Shown here one piece after another: positions 43,076 to 52,202 of a stretch of 64,000 bases of DNA; position 1 is the first letter of the stretch, and every line of letters begins with the position of its first letter. The stretch is from Brucella pseudintermedia (GTDB taxonomy: Bacteria > Pseudomonadota > Alphaproteobacteria > Rhizobiales > Rhizobiaceae). Both the position numbers and the translations under genes were made by a program. The notes under the pieces were generated by a model. The model had not been told where the DNA came from and searched no databases. It worked only from the letters and a program-made list of their open reading frames with translations. The stretch is taken from contig NZ_WBWE01000002.1 in the NCBI RefSeq assembly GCF_008932435.1, positions 186,001 through 250,000 of the forward strand. Reading direction: 5' to 3'.

Positions 43076-43569
43076 CAGGATCGAACCAGCACGAAGAGCG
43101 CCGCCCCGAAAGGGCGGCGCCAGATTTCGCCGCTCTTGTCATCGCCCTTGTTCTTGCAGCTGTCGCCATCGCCATCGCCTGGTCGACAACCTATGGAAAC
43201 GACGTGACGAGCTATTCGCCGGTCGGCCCGAAAACCGTTCCCTATGTCATTGCAGCCGGATTGTTCGGCCTTGCGATCTGGACCGTGTTCGAAGCGCTTC
43301 GCGGCGATTTTCCCGAACGTGAGCATCAGGAAATCGCCCCGATGGCCTGGATCATCGGCGGTCTTGCCGTCCAGATGCTGACAATGAAGACCATCGGCTT
43401 TTCCCTGTCCACCGGCCTGCTTTTCGCAGCAACCGCACGTGGCTTCGGCTATCGCAAATTCTGGATCAGCGTTCCCGTGGGCATCGTCTTCGCTTTCGTG
43501 ATCTGGTTCATCTTTGCGCGCGGCCTGCAGCTATCGTTGCCGTCCGGCTGGCTCGAACAATTCGTTTAG
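43072..43569 (+). CDS. tctB: Tripartite tricarboxylate transporter small membrane protein
   Basis: 165 residues with four hydrophobic segments. Overlaps the tctC stop by four bases (ATGA). The polar N-terminus precedes FAALVIALVLAAVAIAIAW; GPKTVPYVIAAGLFGLAIW is the usual TctB loop and second helix. Small membrane partner of TctA. Confidence 0.88.
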   Translation: MTGSNQHEERRPERAAPDFAALVIALVLAAVAIAIAWSTTYGNDVTSYSPVGPKTVPYVIAAGLFGLAIWTVFEALRGDFPEREHQEIAPMAWIIGGLAVQMLTMKTIGFSLSTGLLFAATARGFGYRKFWISVPVGIVFAFVIWFIFARGLQLSLPSGWLEQFV

Positions 43570-43584
43570 CGACGGAGCGCTTTC

Positions 43585-45129
43585 ATGGATACTGTCGCAC
43601 TTCTCGCCAACGGACTTCTGGTGGCGCTTGAACCGTCGAACCTTCTTTATGCGCTGATTGGCGTCACGCTTGGCACAGCCGTCGGCGTGCTGCCCGGTAT
43701 CGGCCCGGCACTCACGGTCGCGCTGCTCCTGCCCGTCACCTATAAGCTCGACCCTTCCGGCTCGCTCATCATGTTCGCGGGCATTTATTACGGCGGCATG
43801 TATGGCGGCTCGACCACGTCGATCCTGCTCAACACCCCGGGCGAAAGTGCCTCCATCGTTACCGCATTGGAGGGTAACAAGATGGCACGCGCCGGACGCG
43901 GCGGCCCCGCACTTGCAACCGCAGCCATAGGCTCGTTCATTGCGGGTCTGATCGCCACGCTGGCGCTCGCTTTCGTCGCGCCGTGGGTCGTGAAATTCGC
44001 CCTGTCCTTCGGACCGTCCGAATATTTCGCGCTCATGCTGCTCGCCTTCATGACGGTTTCAGCGGCCTTCGGCGATTCCACGCTCCGCGGACTGACCTCC
44101 CTCTTCATCGGCCTTGCGCTCGGACTGATCGGCATCGACCAGTTGACCGGTCAGGCGCGTCTCGTCATGGGAACCCCGAACCTGCTCGATGGCATCAATG
44201 TCACAACGCTCGCCGTCGCGCTTTTCGCCATTGGGGAAACGCTGGCTGTCGTATCGAAAAAACTTCGGCCAGAAGATGAAGTCATCGCCGTCAAGGGTTC
44301 CGTCTGGATGACGAAGAACGACTGGAAACGCTCGTGGATGCCGTGGCTGCGCGGCACCGCCATCGGCTTTCCGATTGGAGCCATGCCAGCGGGCGGTGCA
44401 GATGTGTCGAGCTTCCTTTCCTATTCGGCGGAACGGCAATTCTCGAAACATCCCGAAGAATTCGGCAAAGGCGCCATCGAAGGCGTTGCGGGACCGGAAG
44501 CGGCCAACAACGCCTCGGCTGCCGGTACGCTCGTGCCGCTCCTGACGCTCGGCCTGCCGACAACCGCGACTGCGGCTATCATGCTTGCCGGTTTCCAGCA
44601 ATTCGGCCTGCAGCCCGGCCCGCTCCTGTTCGTGACCAATGCCACATTGGTTTGGGGCCTGGTGGCGAGCCTTCTCGTCGCCAATCTGATGCTGCTGGTC
44701 TTGAACCTGCCCCTCATCGGCCTGTGGGTGAAGATGCTCACTATCCCACGCCACTGGCTCTATGCGGGCATTCTGGTTTTCGCCACGCTTGGAACAATCG
44801 GAGCGAATGCCTCCACCTCCATGCTGTTCGGCCTGCCGGTTTCATTCGAGCTTGGCCTGCTTCTGGCATTCGGCGTGCTGGGTTATGTGTTGCGGCGCTT
44901 CCATTACCCCATCGCACCGGTGGTGGTTGGCCTCATCCTCGGACCGATGGCAGAAAAGAGCCTGCGTCAGGCCTTGCAGATCAGCCAGGGCAACCCGATG
45001 GCGCTGGTGCATTCCTGGGTATCGATTGTGCTGATCGCGCTGGCGATTGCCGCCGTGGTCGTGCCAATGATCATGCGCCAGCGCGGCAAGGGTGAATTGC
45101 TGAGCCAGATGGCAACCGATGAGGATTAA
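43585..45129 (+). CDS. tctA: Tripartite tricarboxylate transporter large permease
   Basis: 514 residues, about twelve hydrophobic segments. Landmark sequences are [77 protein letters not shown] and [32 protein letters not shown], the two conserved loops thought to form the transport path. Fifteen bases behind tctB. Ends at a strong terminator. Confidence 0.93.
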   Translation: MDTVALLANGLLVALEPSNLLYALIGVTLGTAVGVLPGIGPALTVALLLPVTYKLDPSGSLIMFAGIYYGGMYGGSTTSILLNTPGESASIVTALEGNKMARAGRGGPALATAAIGSFIAGLIATLALAFVAPWVVKFALSFGPSEYFALMLLAFMTVSAAFGDSTLRGLTSLFIGLALGLIGIDQLTGQARLVMGTPNLLDGINVTTLAVALFAIGETLAVVSKKLRPEDEVIAVKGSVWMTKNDWKRSWMPWLRGTAIGFPIGAMPAGGADVSSFLSYSAERQFSKHPEEFGKGAIEGVAGPEAANNASAAGTLVPLLTLGLPTTATAAIMLAGFQQFGLQPGPLLFVTNATLVWGLVASLLVANLMLLVLNLPLIGLWVKMLTIPRHWLYAGILVFATLGTIGANASTSMLFGLPVSFELGLLLAFGVLGYVLRRFHYPIAPVVVGLILGPMAEKSLRQALQISQGNPMALVHSWVSIVLIALAIAAVVVPMIMRQRGKGELLSQMATDED

Positions 45130-45134
45130 ACGAC

Positions 45135-45162
45135 AAAAGCCCGGCAAAGCCGGGCTTTTTTT
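45135..45162 (+). terminator. Terminator after tctA
   Basis: An 11-bp perfect stem AAAAGCCCGGC / GCCGGGCTTTT with AAA loop and a T-run, five bases after the tctA stop. Confidence 0.92.
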
Positions 45163-45192
45163 ACTCATATACACTTACGCTTACTTGGCCGT

Positions 45193-45351
45193 TCAACCCT
45201 GAATGCGACGGAACTGATCGACGTCGATGCCAAGCGTCTCAAGGTCATGGGCAGCAGGCTTCTGACCAGCGCGCACAGCCGCAGAAGCACGAACGGCGCT
45301 GCCGAATTGCGCGAATGCACGACCGAAACGATTATTGAAGCGGGTAAACAT
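45193..45351 (-). CDS. Small DUF1127-like protein
   Basis: 52 residues from ATG 45351, which has GGAGAG just upstream; an ATG at 45363 overlaps that site and is less likely. The protein is basic at the N-terminus (MFTRFNNRFGRAFAQFGSAV) and ends DLETLGIDVDQFRRIQ, similar in layout to the LGI-D-xxFR ending of short DUF1127 proteins, which in alphaproteobacteria have been linked to RNA turnover and phosphate or amino-acid metabolism. Stands alone, between two plus-strand genes. Confidence 0.7.
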   Translation of the reverse strand: MFTRFNNRFGRAFAQFGSAVRASAAVRAGQKPAAHDLETLGIDVDQFRRIQG

Positions 45352-45545
45352 TTTTCTCTCCATCACGGACACTTCATCGGTCCGCACCCATGAAATGGTG
45401 ATAAGTCCCGTGACTTAGAAGACCAACATTTGCATGACAGCCATGCAGTTTCGACATGTTCCCTTCCACCCAACTTGATTGCGATCAATGCCGCCCGCTC
45501 GCGGGCTTGCGAAGCTCTTTTCAACCCAAAGGAAGGAGCCTTGGA

Positions 45546-45785
45546 ATGTCGAATACCCCCCACACGCTCGGTGAAGAGTTTCCCGGCCAACTCGAAGCCA
45601 TCCATGCCCTGAAGGCAAAGGATTCCCGTTTTGCCCGCATTCTGGAAGAATATGATTCAGTGAACGATCGCATCCACCGGGCGGAAACAAAGATCGCTCC
45701 CGTAAGCCAGGAGGAAGAAACGAATCTGCGCAAGCAGCGCCTCGCCTTGAAGGACAGCATCGCCGAGGCACTTGCCGGGACTTGA
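45546..45785 (+). CDS. DUF465/YdcH-family small protein
   Basis: 79 residues from ATG 45546 with AAAGGAAGGAG upstream. The sequence HALKAKDSRFARILEEYDSVNDRIHRAE...ETNLRKQRLALKDSIAEAL is the helical hairpin of the DUF465 family, predicted as coiled coil. Cytoplasmic; function unknown though widespread. An imperfect terminator hairpin follows. Confidence 0.88.
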   Translation: MSNTPHTLGEEFPGQLEAIHALKAKDSRFARILEEYDSVNDRIHRAETKIAPVSQEEETNLRKQRLALKDSIAEALAGT

Positions 45786-45837
45786 TCTTCTATCCGGCCC
45801 CTCTCCCATAAGATTGGGAAATAAATAAACGAAGAGA

Positions 45838-45871
45838 AAAAGCGGCCCCGAATATACCGGGACCGCTTTAT
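45838..45871 (+). terminator. Terminator after the DUF465 gene
   Basis: AAAGCGG-C-CCCG pairs with CGGG-A-CCGCTTT around an A/T loop, with one mismatch, and is followed by ATTGTTTTATT. Confidence 0.7.
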
Positions 45872-45973
45872 TGTTTTATTATGAATATGGCAATTGCCTA
45901 AAAAAAGATAAGCTGCTACTAAATTTGAATAAAACAATATTAAACAAAATATTAGCAAATGGGAAATTAATAA

Positions 45974-47185
45974 ATGAAGACCAGATATGCTGTACTTCTT
46001 GCATCCGCAGTGGCATTTTCATATTCTAATTTAGCTGCGGCGCAAAAACTGGAAGGTTTCGATCTCTCGCTGGCGAAAGTGCCGCCATTTCCTGTAACGG
46101 CGTTTTATGAAACGCCGGAAAATTTCTCCTCTTTACCGGTTGGCAGCATTATTCGTCAGGAACCGCTAGAGGCTCCCGCTGGCGCATCGGCCTGGCGCGT
46201 GCTCTACGTTTCGGAGCGCTGGGATGGAACGCACGTTCCGGCAAGCGGTCTGGTCATCGCGCCGAAGCAGACAGACGGCGCCACACCCTATCCGGTGGTG
46301 TCCTGGCTGCATGGCACAACAGGGGCGGCGCGTGGCTGCGCTCCATCGCTTGCGCCAAATCCGGTTCAGGAATTCGTGCAACGCGGCGAGTATGCCATCG
46401 ACATCGGCATTCCATTTCTTCAGGACTGGCTTGCAAGGGGATATGCGATTGTCGCGCCGGATTATGCCGGGCTTGGTTCCGACGCCGTTCACCGTTATCT
46501 CGCGGGCGTGGATTCGGCGCGTGACGTACATAATATGCTGCGTGCGGCGCGCTCCATCAGTGAAGCGAATATCGGCAAAGACGTTTCGCTGGTCGGCTGG
46601 TCCCAAGGCGGAGCCGCCGCGCTGTTTGCAGGCGAAATCGCCGCAACTTACGCCCCTGAGAATAAAATTCGCTCGCTCGTAGCCCTGGCTCCTGCTTCGA
46701 CTGTTCTCAGGCCTGACGCGACGATAAATGCCTTCTTCAAGGCCAAGGTGCCCTACACGCTGCTTGTCGGGCAAAGCTACATCGACGCCTACAATCTCGA
46801 CAAAACTCTTTTTGCCGCCGAAGGCCACAAACTTCTCGAGGCCGCGCAGTCAACCTGCGTGGTGGGTGTGCTGGGCGCACTGGCGCAAAGCCAGGACCCT
46901 GCGGTCACCGATAATATTACGGATCATAAGGATTGGGTTGAAGCCCTGAAACGCAACAATGCCGGTTCCGCAAGAATCGACGCGCCTGTTTCGATTTTCC
47001 AGGGGCTCGAGGATACCATTGTTCCGCCAAGCGATACGCAGGATTATGCCGAGCGGGTCAAGGCATTGGGGATGGACGTTTCCATCACTTGGGTTGCACA
47101 TGCCGGTCATCGTGATCTTTTCGACAGGAAAAAAGACGAAATCGTCGAGAAAGTGGTTGAAGGCTTCGAAGCCGCAAGCAACTGA
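45974..47185 (+). CDS. Secreted lipase/esterase (secretory lipase, LIP family)
   Basis: 403 residues with a signal peptide ending LAAAQ. Alpha/beta hydrolase of the secretory-lipase type: SWLHGTTGAARGCAPS (oxyanion region), YAIVAPDYAGLGSD, nucleophile S210 in VGWSQGGAA, acid residue in FQGLEDTIVPP and catalytic histidine in VAHAGHRDLF. The leader is AT-rich, unlike the gene. Likely exported ester or lipid hydrolase; the natural substrate is unknown. Stands alone and ends at a clear terminator. Confidence 0.88.
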   Translation: MKTRYAVLLASAVAFSYSNLAAAQKLEGFDLSLAKVPPFPVTAFYETPENFSSLPVGSIIRQEPLEAPAGASAWRVLYVSERWDGTHVPASGLVIAPKQTDGATPYPVVSWLHGTTGAARGCAPSLAPNPVQEFVQRGEYAIDIGIPFLQDWLARGYAIVAPDYAGLGSDAVHRYLAGVDSARDVHNMLRAARSISEANIGKDVSLVGWSQGGAAALFAGEIAATYAPENKIRSLVALAPASTVLRPDATINAFFKAKVPYTLLVGQSYIDAYNLDKTLFAAEGHKLLEAAQSTCVVGVLGALAQSQDPAVTDNITDHKDWVEALKRNNAGSARIDAPVSIFQGLEDTIVPPSDTQDYAERVKALGMDVSITWVAHAGHRDLFDRKKDEIVEKVVEGFEAASN

Positions 47186-47214
47186 TCGCGAAATTCTGCG
47201 AAGCTGAACCAGTT

Positions 47215-47246
47215 CGGGATCATTCGGCACGGAATGATCCCGTTTT
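47215..47246 (+). terminator. Terminator after the lipase gene
   Basis: An 11-bp perfect stem CGGGATCATTC (47215-47225) / GAATGATCCCG (47232-47242) with a 6-base loop followed by TTTT. Confidence 0.85.
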
Positions 47247-47280
47247 CAGCAATAAGCCATGCCACCGCTGCGACGGCCGC

Positions 47281-47796
47281 TCAGGAGGACTGGTCCTCGT
47301 TTTTGTTTCCAACCTTGCTGTTGTCCGGGCCGACCGAGTTTTCCATCTTTCCCACTACGACCAGAACCGCGACGGCGATAAATGTGGCCATGATTGCGAT
47401 ATGCCAGAGGCCGAGACCGCTGGCGAGACCGACTGCGGCAGCAAGCCACATGCCCGCGCCGGTCGTGATACCCATTATTTTTCCGCGCGCGAAAATGATG
47501 AAGCCAGCCGCCAGAAAGGCCACGCCACTCGTGATTGCTTCCACCAGCCGCGAAGGGTCCATCCGTATATTTTGATCGTCGAACACAGGCACATTGACCA
47601 GTTCCAGCGACACAATCGTGAAGGTGGCTGAGGCGAGACAGACCAGCATATGGGTCTTTAGCCCGGCGGGGCGCCTGCGCCATTCACGTTCGAGACCGAT
47701 GATGGAGCCGAGCAGCGTTGCCAGCAACATCCGCGCCAGAACCACCGGCAAACTGATTGCATTGTCGTGCGTGAATTCAGCCCAGAATTGATCCAT
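47281..47796 (-). CDS. mgtC: MgtC/SapB-family membrane protein
   Basis: 171 residues, four to five hydrophobic segments. The N-terminal MgtC core is clear: LLATLLGSIIGLEREWRRRPAGLKTHMLVCLASATFTI (residues 24-61), then SRLVEAITSGVAFLAAGFIIFARGKIMGITTGAGMWLAAAVGLASG. Only the membrane domain is present, without the C-terminal ACT-like domain of Salmonella MgtC. MgtC proteins support growth at low magnesium and survival in macrophages, and a Brucella homologue has been implicated in intracellular growth. Converges on the lipase gene. Confidence 0.88.
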   Translation of the reverse strand: MDQFWAEFTHDNAISLPVVLARMLLATLLGSIIGLEREWRRRPAGLKTHMLVCLASATFTIVSLELVNVPVFDDQNIRMDPSRLVEAITSGVAFLAAGFIIFARGKIMGITTGAGMWLAAAVGLASGLGLWHIAIMATFIAVAVLVVVGKMENSVGPDNSKVGNKNEDQSS

Positions 47797-47850
47797 GCCC
47801 GATAACGGGCATGGCAGAGTTTGGTTCCGCTATGATCATTGGCTTGCGGC

Positions 47851-48063
47851 TCATTCCGCCGAAGCCGGAGGAACCGTTTCTGTCGCGGCCGGCGGCAGGG
47901 AATTCTCGCCATTAGGCGTGTTCTGGTCGGGAGAAATGGCAGCCCCATAGATTTCAACCAAGATCCAGACGGCGAGCGCCGCCACGATGCTAACCAGCAA
48001 AACCATGAGAATGGGCTTGCCTTCGCGCCCTTGCCTTGCTTCAGTCGGGTTGACCTGTTTCAT
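47851..48063 (-). CDS. Hypothetical single-span membrane protein
   Basis: 70 residues: a polar N-terminus (MKQVNPTEARQGREGKP), one membrane helix (ILMVLLVSIVAALAVWILVEIYG) and a Pro/Thr/Glu-rich tail. RBS AGGAGG lies close to the start on the minus strand (AACAGGAGGATTTG before ATG). No family recognised. Lies between mgtC and tRNA-His on the same strand. Confidence 0.7.
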   Translation of the reverse strand: MKQVNPTEARQGREGKPILMVLLVSIVAALAVWILVEIYGAAISPDQNTPNGENSLPPAATETVPPASAE

Positions 48064-48209
48064 GGATCAAATCCTCCTGTTGGTTTGAGCGGCGTTAAGG
48101 TTCGCCGCTATAAGCCGAATGGAAGGATGGGAAATTGGTTCCAATGTAACGAGCCGCCACGCAAATCTTGCGTCAGCGCTTCTCGACATCGGTAAATATG
48201 TGGAGGCAA

Positions 48210-48286
48210 TGGTACGGTCGGTTGGAGTTGAACCAACGACCTCAGGAGCCACAATCCTGCGCTCTAACCAACTGAGCTACGACCGC
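48210..48286 (-). tRNA. tRNA-His (anticodon GTG), lacking G-1
   Basis: A 77-base cloverleaf with encoded CCA. Acceptor GCGGTCG/CGACCGT, D-arm GCTC...GAGC, anticodon stem CAGGA/TCCTG with loop TTGTGGC (anticodon GTG), T-arm GTTGG TTCAACT CCAAC, then A73 and CCA. The base before position 1 is C, not G, and position 1:72 is a G:U pair. This is the known alphaproteobacterial form of tRNA-His, read by a divergent histidyl-tRNA synthetase. Confidence 0.97.
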
Positions 48287-48583
48287 GTACCTTTGTGTCG
48301 GCTGCGTGACGCTCTGGCGTCGCCGACAGGGGGTCACATACGGAGAATCGATCCATATTGCAAGTGATTATAGCTCTATTTTTTGAGAAATTCCCAATTG
48401 CGGGTTTCTATGTCAAATCGCGCTGATAAAGGTCACGGGCTGGTAACCATTATAGGTGACCGGCTGTGCACAACCGGGATATTGGCTTGGGCCTGTAAAA
48501 TTGCCTTTCCGGTATTAACTAATGAAATAGAAAATGCGGCCCATATCCAATGGCAATGTGGACCCGCGCCCACAAGAGGCTTA

Positions 48584-48599
48584 TTAACAGGGCGTTAAC
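48584..48599 (+). promoter_or_regulatory. Perfect CtrA box upstream of the PdhS-like gene
   Basis: TTAACAGGGCGTTAAC fits the full CtrA consensus TTAA-N7-TTAA(C) without mismatch, 40 bases before the start codon of the kinase gene. CtrA is the master cell-cycle regulator of this order, and PleC/DivJ-like kinases act upstream of it, so a feedback link is plausible. Confidence 0.7.
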
Positions 48600-48638
48600 G
48601 AGCACTGCGGGCGGTCGAAAGAACAGGTAAGGACTGGT

Positions 48639-51600
48639 ATGTCAGGATCATACCCCTTCATCGATATTGCCGCGCTGGATTCTATCCGCGAGGGCTTTGC
48701 AAAGGGCGATGCGCAGCTCGTGCTGACGCATGACCTGTCGGCGGTGCTCTGGGTCAATGGTCCCGGCGCAAAGCTTTTCGGCTTCGAGCGCGTCGAAGAC
48801 TTGATTGGCAGCAGCCTTGATCTGCCCATTGCCACACGCCGGCAAATTGCCTCATCGAACAGCAATACGGACGGTGAAACCCGCACCATTTCCATTCGTC
48901 TTGGCGGGGGCCTGCGATCGGACCTTACCCGTTTCAGCGTTTCGCATATCGCACTTCCCGACGGCGTGTCCGGCCTGCTGCTGACCGCCGATGGCAAGGA
49001 TGGCGAAGCGGACGCAATTATTTCCGGTCTCAGCGATGAAAGCACGCATGTCGCCCTGATCGACGCGGACAGCCGCGTGATTGCAGCGAGCCCGCGTTTT
49101 GCCGCGCTTGAAATTTCTTCCGCCACACTGGAAGACCTCGTCATCGAAGCCGCCGACGCGGCTGACCGTATCGTCAAGCGCCGCATCCGCGCCGGAAACC
49201 ATTCTGTGCCGGGAGCTATCGCGCGGCTGACCGATACGCGCCCCATGCATCTTCTCTGCATCATCGGCGATGCGCCTGAAGCCCAACAGTCAACGCCAGT
49301 TGCGCTGCCGGGCGAGGCGGAGGAAATACTGGAAGAGATGCTTCCCGAGCCCGTGGAGAGCGCGCATGTCGATATGCGCGAAGAGGCTCCCGCCGATCAG
49401 CCGAAATCCCGAAATTTTGTGTTCGATCAGGATGCGCCGCCCGCGCGCTTCATCTGGAAGGTCGGGCCGGATGGCGCATTCAGCGAAGTATCCCCGGATC
49501 TTGCAGCGACGATCGGGCCGAATGCAGCCGATGTCGTCGGACGCCGCTTTGCCGATGTCGCCAATGTCTTCGGCTTCGATCCCGATGGCAGCATTGCCGC
49601 CCTCCTCGACAAGCGCGATACGTGGTCGGGAAAACGCCTGATGTGGCCGGTCGAAGGCACGGACCTGCGTGTGCCGGTGGAGCTTGCCGCCCTGCCCGTC
49701 TATTCCCGTGACCGGGAATTCACCGGCTTTCGCGGCTTCGGCGTGGTCCGCCCGGCGGATGCGGAAAAGGACCCCGAAAAAATCGGCCTGGTGCTTGCAG
49801 GCGGCATCCCGCAAACGCGCAAGCCCGCCAGCGAGACCGTTGAAACGGCGATCCCTGTCGAAGATGACGATATTCTGGCGCTGGGCGAAGAAGTTGCCAA
49901 TGACGACAGGCCTGCCGCAACCTTGCCCAAGCCGCCGCTCGATATTGCGCCGACGCCGGGCCGTCGCGAATCCGACAAGGTCATCAGCCTGCTGAACGCC
50001 TGCGCGCAGGAGAAGGTGGCTGCGGATCAGGCGCGCATCCTGAAGGAACGGGAGCGCGAAGAGCGCCCCGAAGGCGGACTGACCAAAACCGAACGCAATG
50101 CCTTTCGCGAAATCGCCGACCGTCTGCGCAAGCAGGGTCTTGCAAGTTCACGTGCCGAAAGCGAAGCGAGCGCGATAGCGGAAGAGGCTGTTGTCGAAAC
50201 CCCGAAGCCGGTCGAGCCTACCGTGGAAGAAGCGGCACTTCCGGCACCCACAGCAATCCCTGCCGATGAAACCGCCCTGCTGGCCAACCTGCCTGTGCCG
50301 GTCATCATCCATTCGGGCGATGAGATTCATTACGTCAATCAGGCGCTGCTCGATTTGACCGGCTATGAATCGCTTGGCGATATTCGCGGCGCGGGCGGCG
50401 TCGATGTGCTGTTCAACAGCGAAAGCGACGATGGCGAAACACGACAGGGCATGGTTCTGCGCCGCGCCGATGGCAGCGAAGAACCTGTCGATGCACACCT
50501 CAATGCCATTGCCTGGCGTGATGGCCGTGCACTCATGCTAAGCCTGATGCCTGCGGCGACACCGGCCGCACCGGCCTTGGCCGAAACCGCCGCTCCGGCT
50601 GAAACGCCGGTTGCGATGGATACGGACGACGAGAAGCAGGCGCTTGCCGATCATGTCGAGGAACTGAAGACCATTCTCGACACGGCGACCGACGGCGTTG
50701 TCCTCATCGACCCGGAAGGCCGCATCCGCTCCATGAACCATTCGGCCTCGGCCCTTTTCGGCTATGATCGCGAGGAGACGGAAGGCAAGTTCTTCTCCAT
50801 GCTGTTTGCCATCGAAAGCCAGCGCGCGGCGATGGACTATCTGCACGGTCTTTCCGGCAACGGCGTGCTGAGCGTTCTCAACGATGGGCGCGAGGTGATT
50901 GGCCGTGAAGCAAAGGGCGGGTTCATTCCGCTGTTCATGACCATCGGCAAACTGCCGCATACGCGCGGGTTCTGCGCCGTGCTGCGTGACATCACGCAGT
51001 GGAAGCGCACCGAAGAAGAACTGACCAATGCACGCAAGGAGGCCGAGCGAGCCTCGAGCCAGAAGACCGAATTTCTGGCGCGCATCAGCCACGAAATCCG
51101 CACGCCGCTCAATGCGATCATCGGCTTTTCGGAACTGATGGCTGACGAGAAGTTCGGTCCTATCGGCAATGACCGTTATCGGGATTATCTGCGCGACATC
51201 AATCGTTCCGGCAATCATGTGCTGGCGCTGGTCAATGACCTGCTCGACATCTCGAAGATCGAAGCCGGCGCTCTCGACATGCAGTTTGAAGCGGTGTCGC
51301 TCAACGATGCCATTGCGGAAGCCATAGCGCTGATGCAGCCGCAGGCCAACCGCGAGCGCGTCATCATCCGCTCCAGTTTCCAGTCCAACCTGCCCGACAT
51401 TGTTGCCGATGCGCGCTCGATCAAGCAGGTTGCACTGAACCTTCTGTCCAACGCGGTGCGCTTCACCGCGCCGGGCGGTCAGGTAATCGTGTCGACAAGC
51501 TACGAATTGAACGGCGATGTCGTGATGCGGGTGCGCGATACCGGCATCGGCATGACCAAATCCGAGGTCGAGCAGGCTCTGAAACCCTTCCGGCAGGTCA

Positions 51601-51785
51601 ACGCGCTGGAACGCCGCAAGGCTGAAAGCGCCAGGGACTGGCGCAGCGAAGGCACCGGCCTGGGCCTGCCGCTGACCAAAGCCATGGTGGAAGCAAATCG
51701 GGCGCAATTTGCCATCGATTCCACGCCGGGCCACGGAACGGTGGTCGAGATCGCCTTTCCGCCCACCCGCGTTCTGGCTGACTGA
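48639..51785 (+). CDS. pdhS: PAS-domain sensor histidine kinase, PdhS-like (PleC/DivJ family)
   Basis: 1048 residues, no membrane segments. N-terminal sensory region of several PAS-like folds (about residues 10-75, 265-380, 540-625) with a low-complexity acidic and alanine-rich linker, then a clear PAS at about 665-785. HisKA has H818 in FLARISHEIRTPLNAIIGFSEL; HATPase has NLLSNAVRFTAPGGQ, VRDTGIGMT and SEGTGLGLPL. Size, cytoplasmic nature and the PleC/DivJ-type H-box match Brucella PdhS, an essential old-pole kinase in the DivK-CtrA cell-cycle circuit. RBS GGTAAGGA. A perfect CtrA box lies just upstream. Confidence 0.82.
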   Translation: MSGSYPFIDIAALDSIREGFAKGDAQLVLTHDLSAVLWVNGPGAKLFGFERVEDLIGSSLDLPIATRRQIASSNSNTDGETRTISIRLGGGLRSDLTRFSVSHIALPDGVSGLLLTADGKDGEADAIISGLSDESTHVALIDADSRVIAASPRFAALEISSATLEDLVIEAADAADRIVKRRIRAGNHSVPGAIARLTDTRPMHLLCIIGDAPEAQQSTPVALPGEAEEILEEMLPEPVESAHVDMREEAPADQPKSRNFVFDQDAPPARFIWKVGPDGAFSEVSPDLAATIGPNAADVVGRRFADVANVFGFDPDGSIAALLDKRDTWSGKRLMWPVEGTDLRVPVELAALPVYSRDREFTGFRGFGVVRPADAEKDPEKIGLVLAGGIPQTRKPASETVETAIPVEDDDILALGEEVANDDRPAATLPKPPLDIAPTPGRRESDKVISLLNACAQEKVAADQARILKEREREERPEGGLTKTERNAFREIADRLRKQGLASSRAESEASAIAEEAVVETPKPVEPTVEEAALPAPTAIPADETALLANLPVPVIIHSGDEIHYVNQALLDLTGYESLGDIRGAGGVDVLFNSESDDGETRQGMVLRRADGSEEPVDAHLNAIAWRDGRALMLSLMPAATPAAPALAETAAPAETPVAMDTDDEKQALADHVEELKTILDTATDGVVLIDPEGRIRSMNHSASALFGYDREETEGKFFSMLFAIESQRAAMDYLHGLSGNGVLSVLNDGREVIGREAKGGFIPLFMTIGKLPHTRGFCAVLRDITQWKRTEEELTNARKEAERASSQKTEFLARISHEIRTPLNAIIGFSELMADEKFGPIGNDRYRDYLRDINRSGNHVLALVNDLLDISKIEAGALDMQFEAVSLNDAIAEAIALMQPQANRERVIIRSSFQSNLPDIVADARSIKQVALNLLSNAVRFTAPGGQVIVSTSYELNGDVVMRVRDTGIGMTKSEVEQALKPFRQVNALERRKAESARDWRSEGTGLGLPLTKAMVEANRAQFAIDSTPGHGTVVEIAFPPTRVLAD

Positions 51786-51829
51786 CCTTCCCTCCGGAAG
51801 ATTCCCATGCCCCTGCGTGGGCAAAAAAA

Positions 51830-51850
51830 AGCGCCGGACGAACCGGCGCT
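51830..51850 (+). terminator. Terminator-like hairpin after the PdhS-like gene
   Basis: AGCGCCGG (51830-51837) / CCGGCGCT (51843-51850) with a 5-base loop. The A8 run is on the 5' side and the 3' tail is not T-rich, so efficiency on the plus strand is uncertain. Confidence 0.5.
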
Positions 51851-51957
51851 ATCGGAATCTCAGAGACAAAAGGACACAAAAGCAATTCGCAACGGAGCAC
51901 CGGAAACGGCAGCTCGATCATCACTCAGGTGTTGCATTCCTTATCGCGTGAAGCCGG

Positions 51958-52048
51958 TTAACAAGGGCTTAAATTCTTGGTTTCGGGTTTACATCTTGGT
52001 AGCCTCTGTAAAATCAGGGTTAATTTTCCGCGCAGCAATTGATTAACC
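51958..52048 (+). promoter_or_regulatory. CtrA box and further TTAA half-sites upstream of the AsmA gene
   Basis: TTAACAAGGGCTTAA at 51958-51972 is a second exact TTAA-N7-TTAA box. Downstream, GGTTAAT (52018-52024) is inverted as ATTAACC (52042-52048). These lie in the 417-base gap between the PdhS-like and AsmA genes and may tie asmA expression to the cell cycle. The rest of the gap holds no gene. Confidence 0.5.
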
Positions 52049-52202
52049 ATTCGGCGTTTGCCGCCCTTCTCGGGCGCCACAACCCTTCAAAGCGCACCCT
52101 ATCTCTTTGTTTTCGCCGCATTTATGCGGCATCCCATCTTTCCATTTGACTGAAAAATACTCTAGTTTACACCGTAACCTTGTTTCACTGATTGGATGGT
52201 TG

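Noticed and set aside
50538-51824. A 428-codon open frame on the minus strand
   Set aside because: Antisense to the kinase core of the PdhS-like gene and without any domain.
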